Below, one piece after another: positions 11,345 to 20,116 of a stretch of DNA of 64,000 nt (the first letter of the stretch is position 1; each line of letters starts with the position of its first letter). The notes beneath the pieces are model-generated. The model was given only the letters and a program-made list of their open reading frames with translations, did not search any database and was not told where the DNA came from. The position numbers and the translations under genes were made by a program. The stretch comes from Heracleum sosnowskyi (lineage: Eukaryota > Streptophyta > Magnoliopsida > Apiales > Apiaceae), in the NCBI GenBank assembly GCA_030848705.1, contig CM061245.1:65250006-65314005 (forward strand), written 5' to 3'.

Positions 11345-12540
11345 TGGGCGACCTTTTTAGGTCTTGATCAAATTACACTTTTCGGAAATTTCCACATCGT
11401 ACTATATGGTGAGTGATGATGTATTGTGAATTTACTGAAAAAATTAAATTGAATTCGAACTAGTGAAACAATGACTAGTTCTTCTAAAAAAAACATTAGC
11501 AACTAGCCAAACAAAATTTTACAACTCAATTCATTTTAGTCATAACTAGCTAGGACAATTAGCTAGATTTTCATCATGCCGTTAAAATTTCCACTAGTCA
11601 GAACAATTGCTAGTTGTTCAAAATGACATAATCCACTAGTCTGTTTCAAGCTGCTAGTGTAAAATCCCAACAACGTAGCCACTGAAGGAAACTTTGGGCT
11701 ACTCGGATAACAAGTTGAAATGAGTAAATAAATGCTCTTGGTATCGGAACAATCGATAACCTCTCATCAAATATTTGTCATGAGTGCAACGGTCCACCCA
11801 AAAGGGGTCTCCGTACATATACTTTATCAAATTATTTAATAGAATTGAATTCAGAATACCAATATCAAATTGATATCATTTCGATGATTTCAACGTCTGA
11901 TGTACAAATCTCATCTTGAATAGAAGAAATGAATTAACTAGGATTGTCCGAATAATAGATCATCCACGCTTTAATGAATAGTTGAATATTTATGAACTCG
12001 AGTGAGGAGTCCAAGTATGAAAGAAGGAATCGAATATCGAATAATCATTGAAGAATATTCGTCAAACAATTAAAGATAAAGTAATTGAATATTCCTTGAA
12101 TAAAAGTGGCGAAAAAAGCTGAAGGCGGTTAGCATCAACTACATCTCGGTTGCCTCTCGAGTACGAACGATGTACCTCGAGACATGAATAAAAGACGTGT
12201 TCTCCAATCCTTGAGTCAACACGAAGGTTAATAACGAATAAAAGTGAAAGAACACATAGCAATACGAGTATTAATTTTATTTTAAAATATGACACAACGG
12301 AACCTTTATGAATCAAAACAAAGTCAAAGGTTCGAAACTTGCATTCATAGGAATTAAATATAGATCCGAAAGGCTAGACTAATAATGATTTCCTCTTCTG
12401 GTCATCCAGGAGCACGAACAAGGTACTCTGATAAGCAATGGTAACTTGAATGCGCATATTCAAATTTAAGGTAATAAGAGGAGAAGAAAAAATGAAATGA
12501 AATAACCCTAACAAGTCAATGATCATTTGTAAGTTCTAGG
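11345..12540. other. Unassigned sequence between Gypsy G and element F
   Basis: No ORF, LTR end or recognisable domain is seen. It may be the remaining 5' part of Gypsy G or another decayed insertion. The only structure noted is a cluster of ACTAG words at 11455-11665. Confidence 0.4.
11455..11665. repeat. Cluster of ACTAGT/AACTAGC words
   Basis: About ten copies of CTAG in an AACTAG or CTAGTT context occur within about 210 bases, on both orientations, with irregular spacing. Examples are AACTAGTG, GACTAGTTC, AACTAGCC and CCACTAGTC. The surroundings have very few. Confidence 0.6.
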
Positions 12541-13888
12541 GATATAACATTGAACGATAGTTCGAGATACGTTCTAGGGATAAAAATCCGCTAGATAGTT
12601 AAAGCAGTACAAGTAAATGATTTCTAGTGGTTTGGATTTAACACTTTGATTCTAGAAATAATTCACTGATCAGAAATGTCCACGACAGTGTCTTTGTGTT
12701 CTTGACAGAAAGTTTAGTTTAGATGTTGTGTTTTTTGATCAACTGTATCTTCTGTCTTGATCTTCTCTTTTATAATGCTAATCCACTTGACATACTAATC
12801 TGCACGTTTCTTTTGTCATTGGAATGACTATCAAAATAGTCATGAAAGACTATTAAAATGCCTGGAATGACTATCCTTAAACCTGGAATGACTATCAGAA
12901 TTTAAGAGAATTAATTTAGAATAATCTGAAATGAACTAGGATGACTATCAGGATGACTATCCCTTGATAGTCATTCCAGTTCATTTTTAATTCAAAATGA
13001 CTTGGAATGACTATCGAGATGACTATCCATGATAGTCATTCTAGTTCATTTTATTTAAGTAATTCTAATTTAATTCTAATTCTATTTTAAATTAATTCTA
13101 ATAATTAATTTATTTCATAAATTAATTCTGATGAATTAATTTATTCAAAAAATTAATTACTTAATTTATTTGTTAAATTAATTCTGAAGAATTAATTTAA
13201 TAAATAAATTAATAACTAATTCAAAAGAGAATTTAAATTCTTACAAGATAGCATAACCAATCCTTGAACCACTGGAACTTGATGAAGAATATTCACTGTA
13301 TGAAGTTGACACTTGATGTACTGTCTGGTTTATAAATGACTCACTCCAATGTATGTTCTTCACCTTGACTTTAAGTTGTGGTCCATTAGTTGCTTTTAAT
13401 TTTTGTTCAACCTTTGTAACATGTACATTTGCTGTCACACATCTGAAATCTCTGTCACTTTAATAAATCCAATTTCTTGAATACTTCACTGAGGCTTGAT
13501 CAAAGAATTGAACTTCTTTCAATGTAGTATTTCTTCAAGTCTGTAGGATGACTTTAATCTGTATTCTTTTGACTGATATGATCTTCTGAGATTCTTGTGA
13601 GGCTGTGACAATTGAATTATTACTTACTTATTACAAACTTGTTTAAGTTGAGTTGTATCCTCGATGTTAACAAATAGGCCTAAACATATGCCTTTCAATC
13701 TCCCCCTATTTTCTTGTTATTCTCCCCTATTTGTTTGTTAGAGAATAACAAGCAAATACCTAGAGGATAACTCAACTAAATAAATAAGTAAAAAGAAGAC
13801 TTTAAAAGCTAAGTAAATAATAAGACAAAGTTCAGGATTTCAATAAACATTTTCCAGATTCAAACATTAAAGATAAATACAAGATATA
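12541..13888 (-). mobile_element. Element F: truncated second copy of the E family
   Basis: A 5'-truncated 3' LTR (about 12541-13697) and 191 bases of internal sequence match element E (about 2705-4010). It ends abruptly where Sirevirus C is inserted. Because both E and F are followed by the polypurine-tract complement, both are 3' ends, not the two LTRs of one element. The LTR carries the same GGAATGACTATC motif cluster (about 12825-13050). The polypurine-tract region is locally duplicated. Confidence 0.8.
13698..13755 (-). promoter_or_regulatory. Duplicated polypurine-tract region of element F
   Basis: Plus strand ATCTCCCCCTATTTTCTTGTTA is followed at once by TTCTCCCCTATTTGTTTGTTA, whereas element E has a single such block. 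The copy next to the LTR keeps the conserved nine-base tract. The inner one lacks one C. Confidence 0.65.
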
Positions 13889-13898
13889 TGTTAATCCC
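13889..13898 (-). repeat. 3' LTR of element C, piece 1
   Basis: TGTTAATCCC matches the first ten bases of C's 5' LTR at 63915. Its last five bases (ATCCC) are the target-site duplication of element A, repeated at 27050-27054. Confidence 0.88.
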
Positions 13899-13932
13899 TG
13901 TTATTCCCAAATGACCTAACAGAATTGTAGAA

Positions 13933-13947
13933 GGGGGGGGGGGGGGG
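13933..13947. repeat. Poly-G run near the LTR end
   Basis: 15 G here against 18 G at 26036-26053 in the other LTR of the same element. Such runs are at the same place in every A/C-family LTR in the window and vary in length. Sequencing error in homopolymers may contribute. Confidence 0.8.
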
Positions 13948-14208
13948 TTGAATACAATTCTTGATATTTTCTTAAACTTAAAACAATGATAAAATAAAAC
14001 TGAACTGAATAAACAAAAACACAAGATATAAATAATTCAGTTGGATTGTTTGATGATCCAACTGAAGTGTTTTTATTGCGGAAATAATCTGTGATACAAA
14101 AGTACACAGCTGCTCAGTTACAGAGTTGTAGAGAAGAATGCTCTCAAAGATAGCTAATACAAACTATTTGTTTTTCTTCTCTTACTTCTTTCTAACTGCT
14201 ACACTTGG

Positions 14209-14215
14209 TTATATA
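14209..14215 (-). promoter_or_regulatory. TATA box of element A 3' LTR
   Basis: TATATAA on the sense strand, at the same LTR position in the other copy (26315-26321) and in element C (38647-38653). The match is to the plant TATA consensus. Transcription is inferred. Confidence 0.6.
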
Positions 14216-14943
14216 TTCCCAAGTTTACAATACTATTTTTGGCTACTCTAAAGTACACTAAAGATAACCGCCAATAGTTTGCTTTTCATCCCTTTGTCCA
14301 GTGGTCCTTGGAGATCCTTGCTTTTGTCTTCATGCTTATTATGATCACTCCCAAGAGCCCAATTGGAAACTGGGATGTTTCCTTATTCCCCATGTCCATT
14401 TTAATGGTTTCCAATGCAAAGTACACTTCCACATCACCTTTAGATCTGTTCAGTAAACTGTCACTATCACTTTGTCAACTATTCAGAAAAGCAATAATGA
14501 TTCGTTGATAGCAGGGAGATGTGTTTCGTTGATAGCTTTATTCTCCATTTCGTTGATGAGTAAACTTCATTTCGTTGATGAGTAAACTTCATTCCGTTGA
14601 TGGTGTATCCTTGTTCCATTGATAGAGTAATCTTCATACCGTTGACATGTCTTCACTTAGGCAAAATTACAAGGCATGATATACTTACAATTAACCAACC
14701 TATTTTGCCTATCTAGTACTTAGTCAACATGACTTAGGAAACCTATCTAATACATACATCAAATGCATATCAAACTGTGAAGTATTGTACAGTGCAATTG
14801 CTACAATACTCATTCCGTTGATGAGCTTCCTGTCAACGAAACACTGCAAAGCATGCCATTTCGTTGACAGTTACAAAATAACTTAATACAAAATCTACTA
14901 AGTGTTTTTACAATTATCATCAAGAATCAACATATTCCTAACA

Positions 14944-14952
14944 ATCTCCCCC
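14944..14952 (-). promoter_or_regulatory. Polypurine tract of element A
   Basis: GGGGGAGAT on the sense strand abuts the 3' LTR. It primes plus-strand DNA synthesis in LTR elements. Confidence 0.88.
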
Positions 14953-15129
14953 AATTTATGACTGATAGAATAACAGCCATAAATCAAGAGCCTTGATGAT
15001 AACAAAAACACTCAGACATATTACCCATGATTAAAAGTAAAAATTGCATTGAGCTTCATAAAGTTTTAGACATAAACAAGACTTACAAGACTAATGCCCA
15101 AATGTGCTCCTCTAGACTGAGCAAATGAT

Positions 15130-18100
15130 TCATCTTGGTCTTCTTTGAGGCATAGTCTTCTTCCCTCTCCTAGAGTTGTTCTCCTCAATCTGGACCTGTA
15201 GCCTTCTGTAAAAGATCTTCTCTTCTTCATCTTGATCACCAAGCTTGGATTGCATGAACCTTAGAGTTTGATTAGATGCCTTATCCAGCTGGTCTTCCAT
15301 CCCGAAGAACCTTCTGCAGTTGTCCTTGTCCTTAAATTCCATCATCCAGTAAGGTTGAAGATGGATCTTCTTTCCTGTTGAGGGCACTCTTAGCATCCTG
15401 GGAAGAGCCTCAGGCTTGTTCCAGCTAGCCTTTATTTGACATATCTTGGAGACCACCTCAGACTTGGCTGTTTTGGTGAAGCCAAAGTCTTTCTTCAAGC
15501 ATCTAAACACTGTGAGTAGTGTTTGGTAGTCTTCTCCTAAAATTCTGTAGAGAGGCCATATTTGTTCTCTACCACCCTTGTATGTGAAAACCAATCTTTC
15601 AGGTAACTTTTGAGAAGCTGCAATGCCCCTTACTTCCACCAGGTTGTCTAAATCAAGATGTAAGCTGGATTCTTCCCTGATGTCAGCAATGTACATGCAG
15701 TCCTCTGGATTTGTAGGGGGTTTCTGAGATTGTGGCTTCCTCACAAATACTGGCTTTGCCTTGACAGCCCTTTTCTTTGTCTTCATTGGTTGATCCTTTT
15801 CAAATAGGAACTTTGGAAAATAGGCTTCATCAAATTCAATAGGCTCCTCCTTTGGCATGATTGGTTGATCATGAAAGTTGACAGGGTGTGCAGGGTCACA
15901 GGCCAACTTTCCTCCAATAGGTAGGTCAATAGGAATTTGATGTGCACTTGTTGTGGAAGGGGCTTGAGCAGTGTCCAGAGAGTCCTCTTTTTCAAAGTTC
16001 AGATTCCTCTTAGCTCTAGCCTTTGGTTGCCTTACACTTTTCCTTGCTGGTTCAGCTTCATTAGCTCCATCCTTGGCTTTTTCTTCCTGAAAGGTCTCTT
16101 CATCTTCAAGTGCTTGAGCAACTGCCAATGCTTGCATTGCTGCCCTTTCAGATTCTTCAGCCTTGGCCTTTGCAAAATTTGGGTGACCAACCCAAATGCA
16201 GATTTCCTTGCTGTCCCTGTAGATGATGGCCCTTTGATTCCTTATGCTTGGATGATTGCTTTCCTTGCTCTCAATGATCAGCTTCCCTAGGACTTTGAAC
16301 TCATCTGGCTTTGGAGCAGGATAAAATATCCTTTCAATGTTCTTGCCTTTGGGTTTGGCAGGTGATATTGGAGACATCCCTCTTGCATCCACATTCTTAA
16401 AGCATGAAGATTGACCCTTCTCATTTCTTGAATCTTGAAAGATTCCATGCTGAAGGGGCTCTATAGCATAAGAGCTCTTGAACTGTGGCTCCATTTGTAC
16501 AATCACCATTGCATTTGTTGATGGCTGATCTGTCTTTGAAGATTCAGTAATGTTCTTGAACCTTGCTTCTATGTTGGACCAGTGATCTTTGATTTGTTCT
16601 GCAAGTTTCATCCTCATAGAAGCTTCCTGGATCAGGTCAATACTATCCTTCTTCTTCTTCCCAAACTCCCCCATTGCTAGTGGCTCCTGTGGCAGTGAAA
16701 TGGCTGGGACCAACACCTTTGTGATTTGAATGTTTAGCTCCTTAGATTTCTCCCCCTTTTTGTTAGCATCAAGAGAGATGACTGGGAGTCCTTGAGCTGC
16801 CACTAGCTGAGTGAGTAGCTGAGTTTGCTTCTCCTGTTCCTTCTGCATTTGAGAAAGTGTAGCTTCCACCTTGTCCACTCTTGTAGAGAGACTTTTCAAG
16901 GATGTAGCCACCTCAGGTTCCTTAGAGAAAAACCTGGTCATCTTGGACACAGTGAGAAGAGGGAGCTTTTCATCGATCATCCTGTAGTTAGCATCCCTGA
17001 GATTGCTAATGGAGTCCTTGATTTCTGTAGCCTCAATCCTTGTCTGCATCATTTGTAGCCTTTGAATTTCCAGAGAATCCATGATGGCCTTGTAGAATTT
17101 CTTGTCCCTTGCATTTGCAGACTCATGAGCTAGATAGGCCTCATTGTACTGCCTTGAGATAGCAGCATCTAGAGTGACTCTTCCATGCATACCCTGAGAA
17201 AGCCAGCCTGGTGTAGGAGGCACCACAGAAGTCCCAGTCTGTGAAGTGGTGGCCACCTGTAGATTATCACCATAGCTGTCCTCATCATCAGAAAACTCAA
17301 AGTCTCCACTTGCTGCAGCTCCTGGAGGTAGATTGGTCAAGGCATCCTTTGCTCTTTGCATTGATGCAGTAGTATGAATTAAGTTGAGTGACCTTTCTGC
17401 CTCCACATTGCCCTGTTGAGCCATAACTTGATAGGCTGGCACAGGATGAGTAAAGGTCTCAGGATCCAGGGAAATACTATCCAGAGTTTGTTGATAAAGC
17501 TCTTGGAAAGTAAGTTCCCTTTCTCCCTCACTGACCTCCATTAACTCATTAGCAATGGCTGCTTCCACCCTTATTGCTCCTGTAGTCCATTCTCTCTCTC
17601 CACTCTTTTCTTGCATCATGGGCTCCCCATGGCTCACACCTCTCACACCCTCACCTTCACCTACTAAGGTGGTATTCTCAAACTCTCCTTTTGCCTGGCT
17701 GGAAGAAATAGCCAGCCTCTCACTCTCATTCTCTCCTTTTGCCTGGCTGCAAGCCAGCCTCTCAATTTCACTCCCTCTCAAACCTAAAAGTGTCTCAACT
17801 ACCACCAGGTCATCTACACTAGTTGTGGAAACAACTAGATTTTCAATAAGGGGTGTAGATTGACCTATCAACGGAATGGTAGTTTGAACTGTCAACGGTA
17901 TGGATACCGTTGATGGAGAAACACTTGTCAATGAAAGAAGCTGTTTCGTTGATGAAGTCAATAAAGCACTTTGAGAAAGTGAAATTACAGTAGAATCTGT
18001 GGTGATTGATTTTAGAGATTGGTCCACAGATTCTCTTGCAACTTCAGAAAAAATTGGTTGATGGCCCAACAAATCACTTAACAAGTGATGGCCACCAGCT

Positions 18101-19578
18101 TCAGAGTGGGGCTTCTCCAAGATTAGAGTTGGAGAATCAGGAAAAGATGTATGGATCATGTCCACATCTAAAGATTGAGTTGGTGAATTGGATGGAGATA
18201 AATCAAGATTAATGTTTAGAGAGTGGGACTGTAACCCCAGAGAAATAATAGGGGTTACATCAAACTGAATTTGAGAAACTGGAAGTGTTGCTTCCAGTGT
18301 GTGTGCACCCTGTGAACCCTTGGTCTTTTGCTTCACTCTCCTTTGGTATTGGGAAAATGTAGACTGTGGGCTTGAAGTGTCCCTCACCCTTTTGGACTGT
18401 GCTCTAGGTGGAGAGCTTGTTTCAATAATCACATCCTTTTGGGAGGATGCAATTAGACTTGTGTTTAAATCCATTTTACTCATTGTGCCTTGTTGGGAAG
18501 ACACAATGGGGCTAGGCTGGGAAACACTTACCTCACCTTCCTTATTCTTGGGGTTTCTTTGATTTTCACCCCTCCCCTCACCTCTCACAACTCCAGACTC
18601 ACTCCCCTTAGGTTGTGTGGTAGTTTTTACAACAGGTGCCTTTTGAGAAGCACCTGAGGTTGGCTTGGAGGATTTCTTTGATTTTGATTTAGTTGCTGGG
18701 GCAGGAGCCTGTTGGGTCACAGCTAAAGACTCCATAGCAACAAGGTTGGAGGAGACAATAGAAGTAACAGCTATACTAATAGGGATAGTAGTAGTTACCT
18801 CAATGATTGGCAGATACACCACTGGGACATCACCATTGTAGTTCAGCCTCAGTATGTCTGTCAATACTCTCTTTTCTTGTACAAAGCACTCAAACCTGGC
18901 ATTAGGGTTAGAGATAACTAATGGTGCTGGACTAACATGATTAGCCAGCATCATCAGAAACCTTGCATAATAGATATTTTTCTTCCTATTTGCCCTATCA
19001 CCCAACTTAGCACCAATTTCATAAATAAGTTGGGTGCTAAAGTTGTAATATCTATCATTTAGAAGCATGGTTAGGAGAATTAACATAGAATTAGTTAATG
19101 CATCAAAATTACTTATCTTTCCAAAAAAGACCTTAATGAATGCATCAGCTAAATAACTGTATTCCCTAACCAAACCTCTCCTAATTATTCTACCCAGATT
19201 ATCAGTAGGCAAAGAGTAGTTTATAGAATTTAGCATGGTAGTTATTTCAGTGTTAGTAGGCAAAGCATCACAGTTATTATCAGGAATATGTAAACATGCT
19301 TGCAAAACATCAGAATTAACTATGTACTCATTACCTTGAAGAGTGAATTGCAGTGTGCCGTTTGTTCCACTATACTCACATGAGGTCCAAATCTCCTCGA
19401 TTACTTCATTGTAGAGTGGTGTAGAGTGAAACATCGCATAGCTCAACTTACAGTTCCTCATGAAATCCATCATTTTGAAAAAGATGCTGTTCGGACTCTC
19501 CTTAACGACAAATGGAATGGAATTGTTCTTCTCATAGATGAACCCACCAGCAGACATAAGCTTGACTATGGGTGCCAT
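15130..19578 (-). CDS. ORF3 of Sirevirus A ('env-like' position), 1482 aa
   Basis: A single open frame lies between pol and the 3' LTR, where Sireviruses carry an additional ORF often called env-like. I see no signal peptide or convincing membrane segment, so an envelope role is unsupported. Residues 1-230 form a folded-looking domain with W-x2-C, a KEW/REY...DAF block, FDAL and YYARF. It is shared with ORF3 of elements B and C. The middle (about 240-880) is polar, Ser/Thr/Pro-rich and low complexity. A probable coiled coil lies near 896-925, a basic RKS-RQPKARAKR stretch near 1170-1190, and a conserved block (LPERLVF...REQIWPLYRI) near 1326-1450. Five copies of the CGTTGA motif lie inside at 17856-17955. 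The ATG at 19578 starts the conserved domain. Function is unknown. Confidence 0.85.
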   Translation of the reverse strand: MAPIVKLMSAGGFIYEKNNSIPFVVKESPNSIFFKMMDFMRNCKLSYAMFHSTPLYNEVIEEIWTSCEYSGTNGTLQFTLQGNEYIVNSDVLQACLHIPDNNCDALPTNTEITTMLNSINYSLPTDNLGRIIRRGLVREYSYLADAFIKVFFGKISNFDALTNSMLILLTMLLNDRYYNFSTQLIYEIGAKLGDRANRKKNIYYARFLMMLANHVSPAPLVISNPNARFECFVQEKRVLTDILRLNYNGDVPVVYLPIIEVTTTIPISIAVTSIVSSNLVAMESLAVTQQAPAPATKSKSKKSSKPTSGASQKAPVVKTTTQPKGSESGVVRGEGRGENQRNPKNKEGEVSVSQPSPIVSSQQGTMSKMDLNTSLIASSQKDVIIETSSPPRAQSKRVRDTSSPQSTFSQYQRRVKQKTKGSQGAHTLEATLPVSQIQFDVTPIISLGLQSHSLNINLDLSPSNSPTQSLDVDMIHTSFPDSPTLILEKPHSEAGGHHLLSDLLGHQPIFSEVARESVDQSLKSITTDSTVISLSQSALLTSSTKQLLSLTSVSPSTVSIPLTVQTTIPLIGQSTPLIENLVVSTTSVDDLVVVETLLGLRGSEIERLACSQAKGENESERLAISSSQAKGEFENTTLVGEGEGVRGVSHGEPMMQEKSGEREWTTGAIRVEAAIANELMEVSEGERELTFQELYQQTLDSISLDPETFTHPVPAYQVMAQQGNVEAERSLNLIHTTASMQRAKDALTNLPPGAAASGDFEFSDDEDSYGDNLQVATTSQTGTSVVPPTPGWLSQGMHGRVTLDAAISRQYNEAYLAHESANARDKKFYKAIMDSLEIQRLQMMQTRIEATEIKDSISNLRDANYRMIDEKLPLLTVSKMTRFFSKEPEVATSLKSLSTRVDKVEATLSQMQKEQEKQTQLLTQLVAAQGLPVISLDANKKGEKSKELNIQITKVLVPAISLPQEPLAMGEFGKKKKDSIDLIQEASMRMKLAEQIKDHWSNIEARFKNITESSKTDQPSTNAMVIVQMEPQFKSSYAIEPLQHGIFQDSRNEKGQSSCFKNVDARGMSPISPAKPKGKNIERIFYPAPKPDEFKVLGKLIIESKESNHPSIRNQRAIIYRDSKEICIWVGHPNFAKAKAEESERAAMQALAVAQALEDEETFQEEKAKDGANEAEPARKSVRQPKARAKRNLNFEKEDSLDTAQAPSTTSAHQIPIDLPIGGKLACDPAHPVNFHDQPIMPKEEPIEFDEAYFPKFLFEKDQPMKTKKRAVKAKPVFVRKPQSQKPPTNPEDCMYIADIREESSLHLDLDNLVEVRGIAASQKLPERLVFTYKGGREQIWPLYRILGEDYQTLLTVFRCLKKDFGFTKTAKSEVVSKICQIKASWNKPEALPRMLRVPSTGKKIHLQPYWMMEFKDKDNCRRFFGMEDQLDKASNQTLRFMQSKLGDQDEEEKIFYRRLQVQIEENNSRRGKKTMPQRRPR

Positions 19579-20116
19579 TGTTGAGTGAGGAAAAGCTTCG
19601 AGCTGTATTGCTTGTTAGAGAGAAGAAGCTAGAAAAACTTTTGGAATTTTTGAGAACAGGTAGAAATGAAATAAAGAAATTAAAATTTCTTAAATACTTC
19701 CCCAAAAGTTCTCAAAAATTAAGTCCAATAATTAATCTAAATTACCTGATTGGCTTAAAAAGTAACCGTTAGAATTAAATATTACCACGATTTATGCTTA
19801 CAGGGGTGTATGTATAGATCGTGATAAAGAACGTGAAATTTCAACGGTTCAGATTAAAAAGCGCTACATCAACGAATCACAATTGGGCGGTTAAAGTCCA
19901 GTCTTATTTCGTTGATAAAGCTGCGTTTCGTTGATATAAAAGAGCTATCAACGAAACACCCAGAAAAATGCTAAGACTGTCAACGAAATGGTGCGTTTCG
20001 TTGACATAGTAATTTTGACTTAGACAAAATTTCACCTTTTCCTGAGAAAATCAATTCACAGAAAAATTATAGCAAGTTCCTGGCTGCATTATGACTTGCA
20101 AATATCTCAAAAATAA
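19579..20116 (-). promoter_or_regulatory. ORF3 leader of element A with TATA-like box and motif cluster
   Basis: A non-coding spacer between pol and ORF3. On the sense strand a TATTTAA box (19690-19696) lies about 115 bases before the ORF3 ATG. A pyrimidine stretch (CTTCTTCTCTC) lies about 40-50 bases before it. Six copies of TTTCGTTGA or its complement are packed into 19868-20010. The same three items occur in element C at matching positions. This could be an internal promoter for ORF3 or the acceptor region for a subgenomic RNA. Confidence 0.5.

Larger units (their letters stand above)
13899..14943 (-). repeat. 3' LTR of element A
   Basis: 1045 bases with TG...CA ends. It contains a 15-base G run (13933-13947), a sense-strand TATATAA box (14209-14215) and about ten copies of the CGTTGA motif (about 14499-14650 and 14812-14870). 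Confidence 0.95.

Noticed and set aside
2456..13697. E and F LTRs as the two ends of one element
   Set aside because: Both are followed on the same side by the polypurine-tract complement and the same internal sequence, so both are 3' ends.
13933..13947. Poly-G runs as assembly gaps only
   Set aside because: They occur at the same LTR position in four separate copies with matching flanks. The run itself is real, though lengths may be imprecise.
15130..19578. ORF3 as a true viral envelope glycoprotein
   Set aside because: No signal peptide, no convincing membrane span and a long Ser/Thr/Pro-rich polar middle. Only the gene position supports the name.
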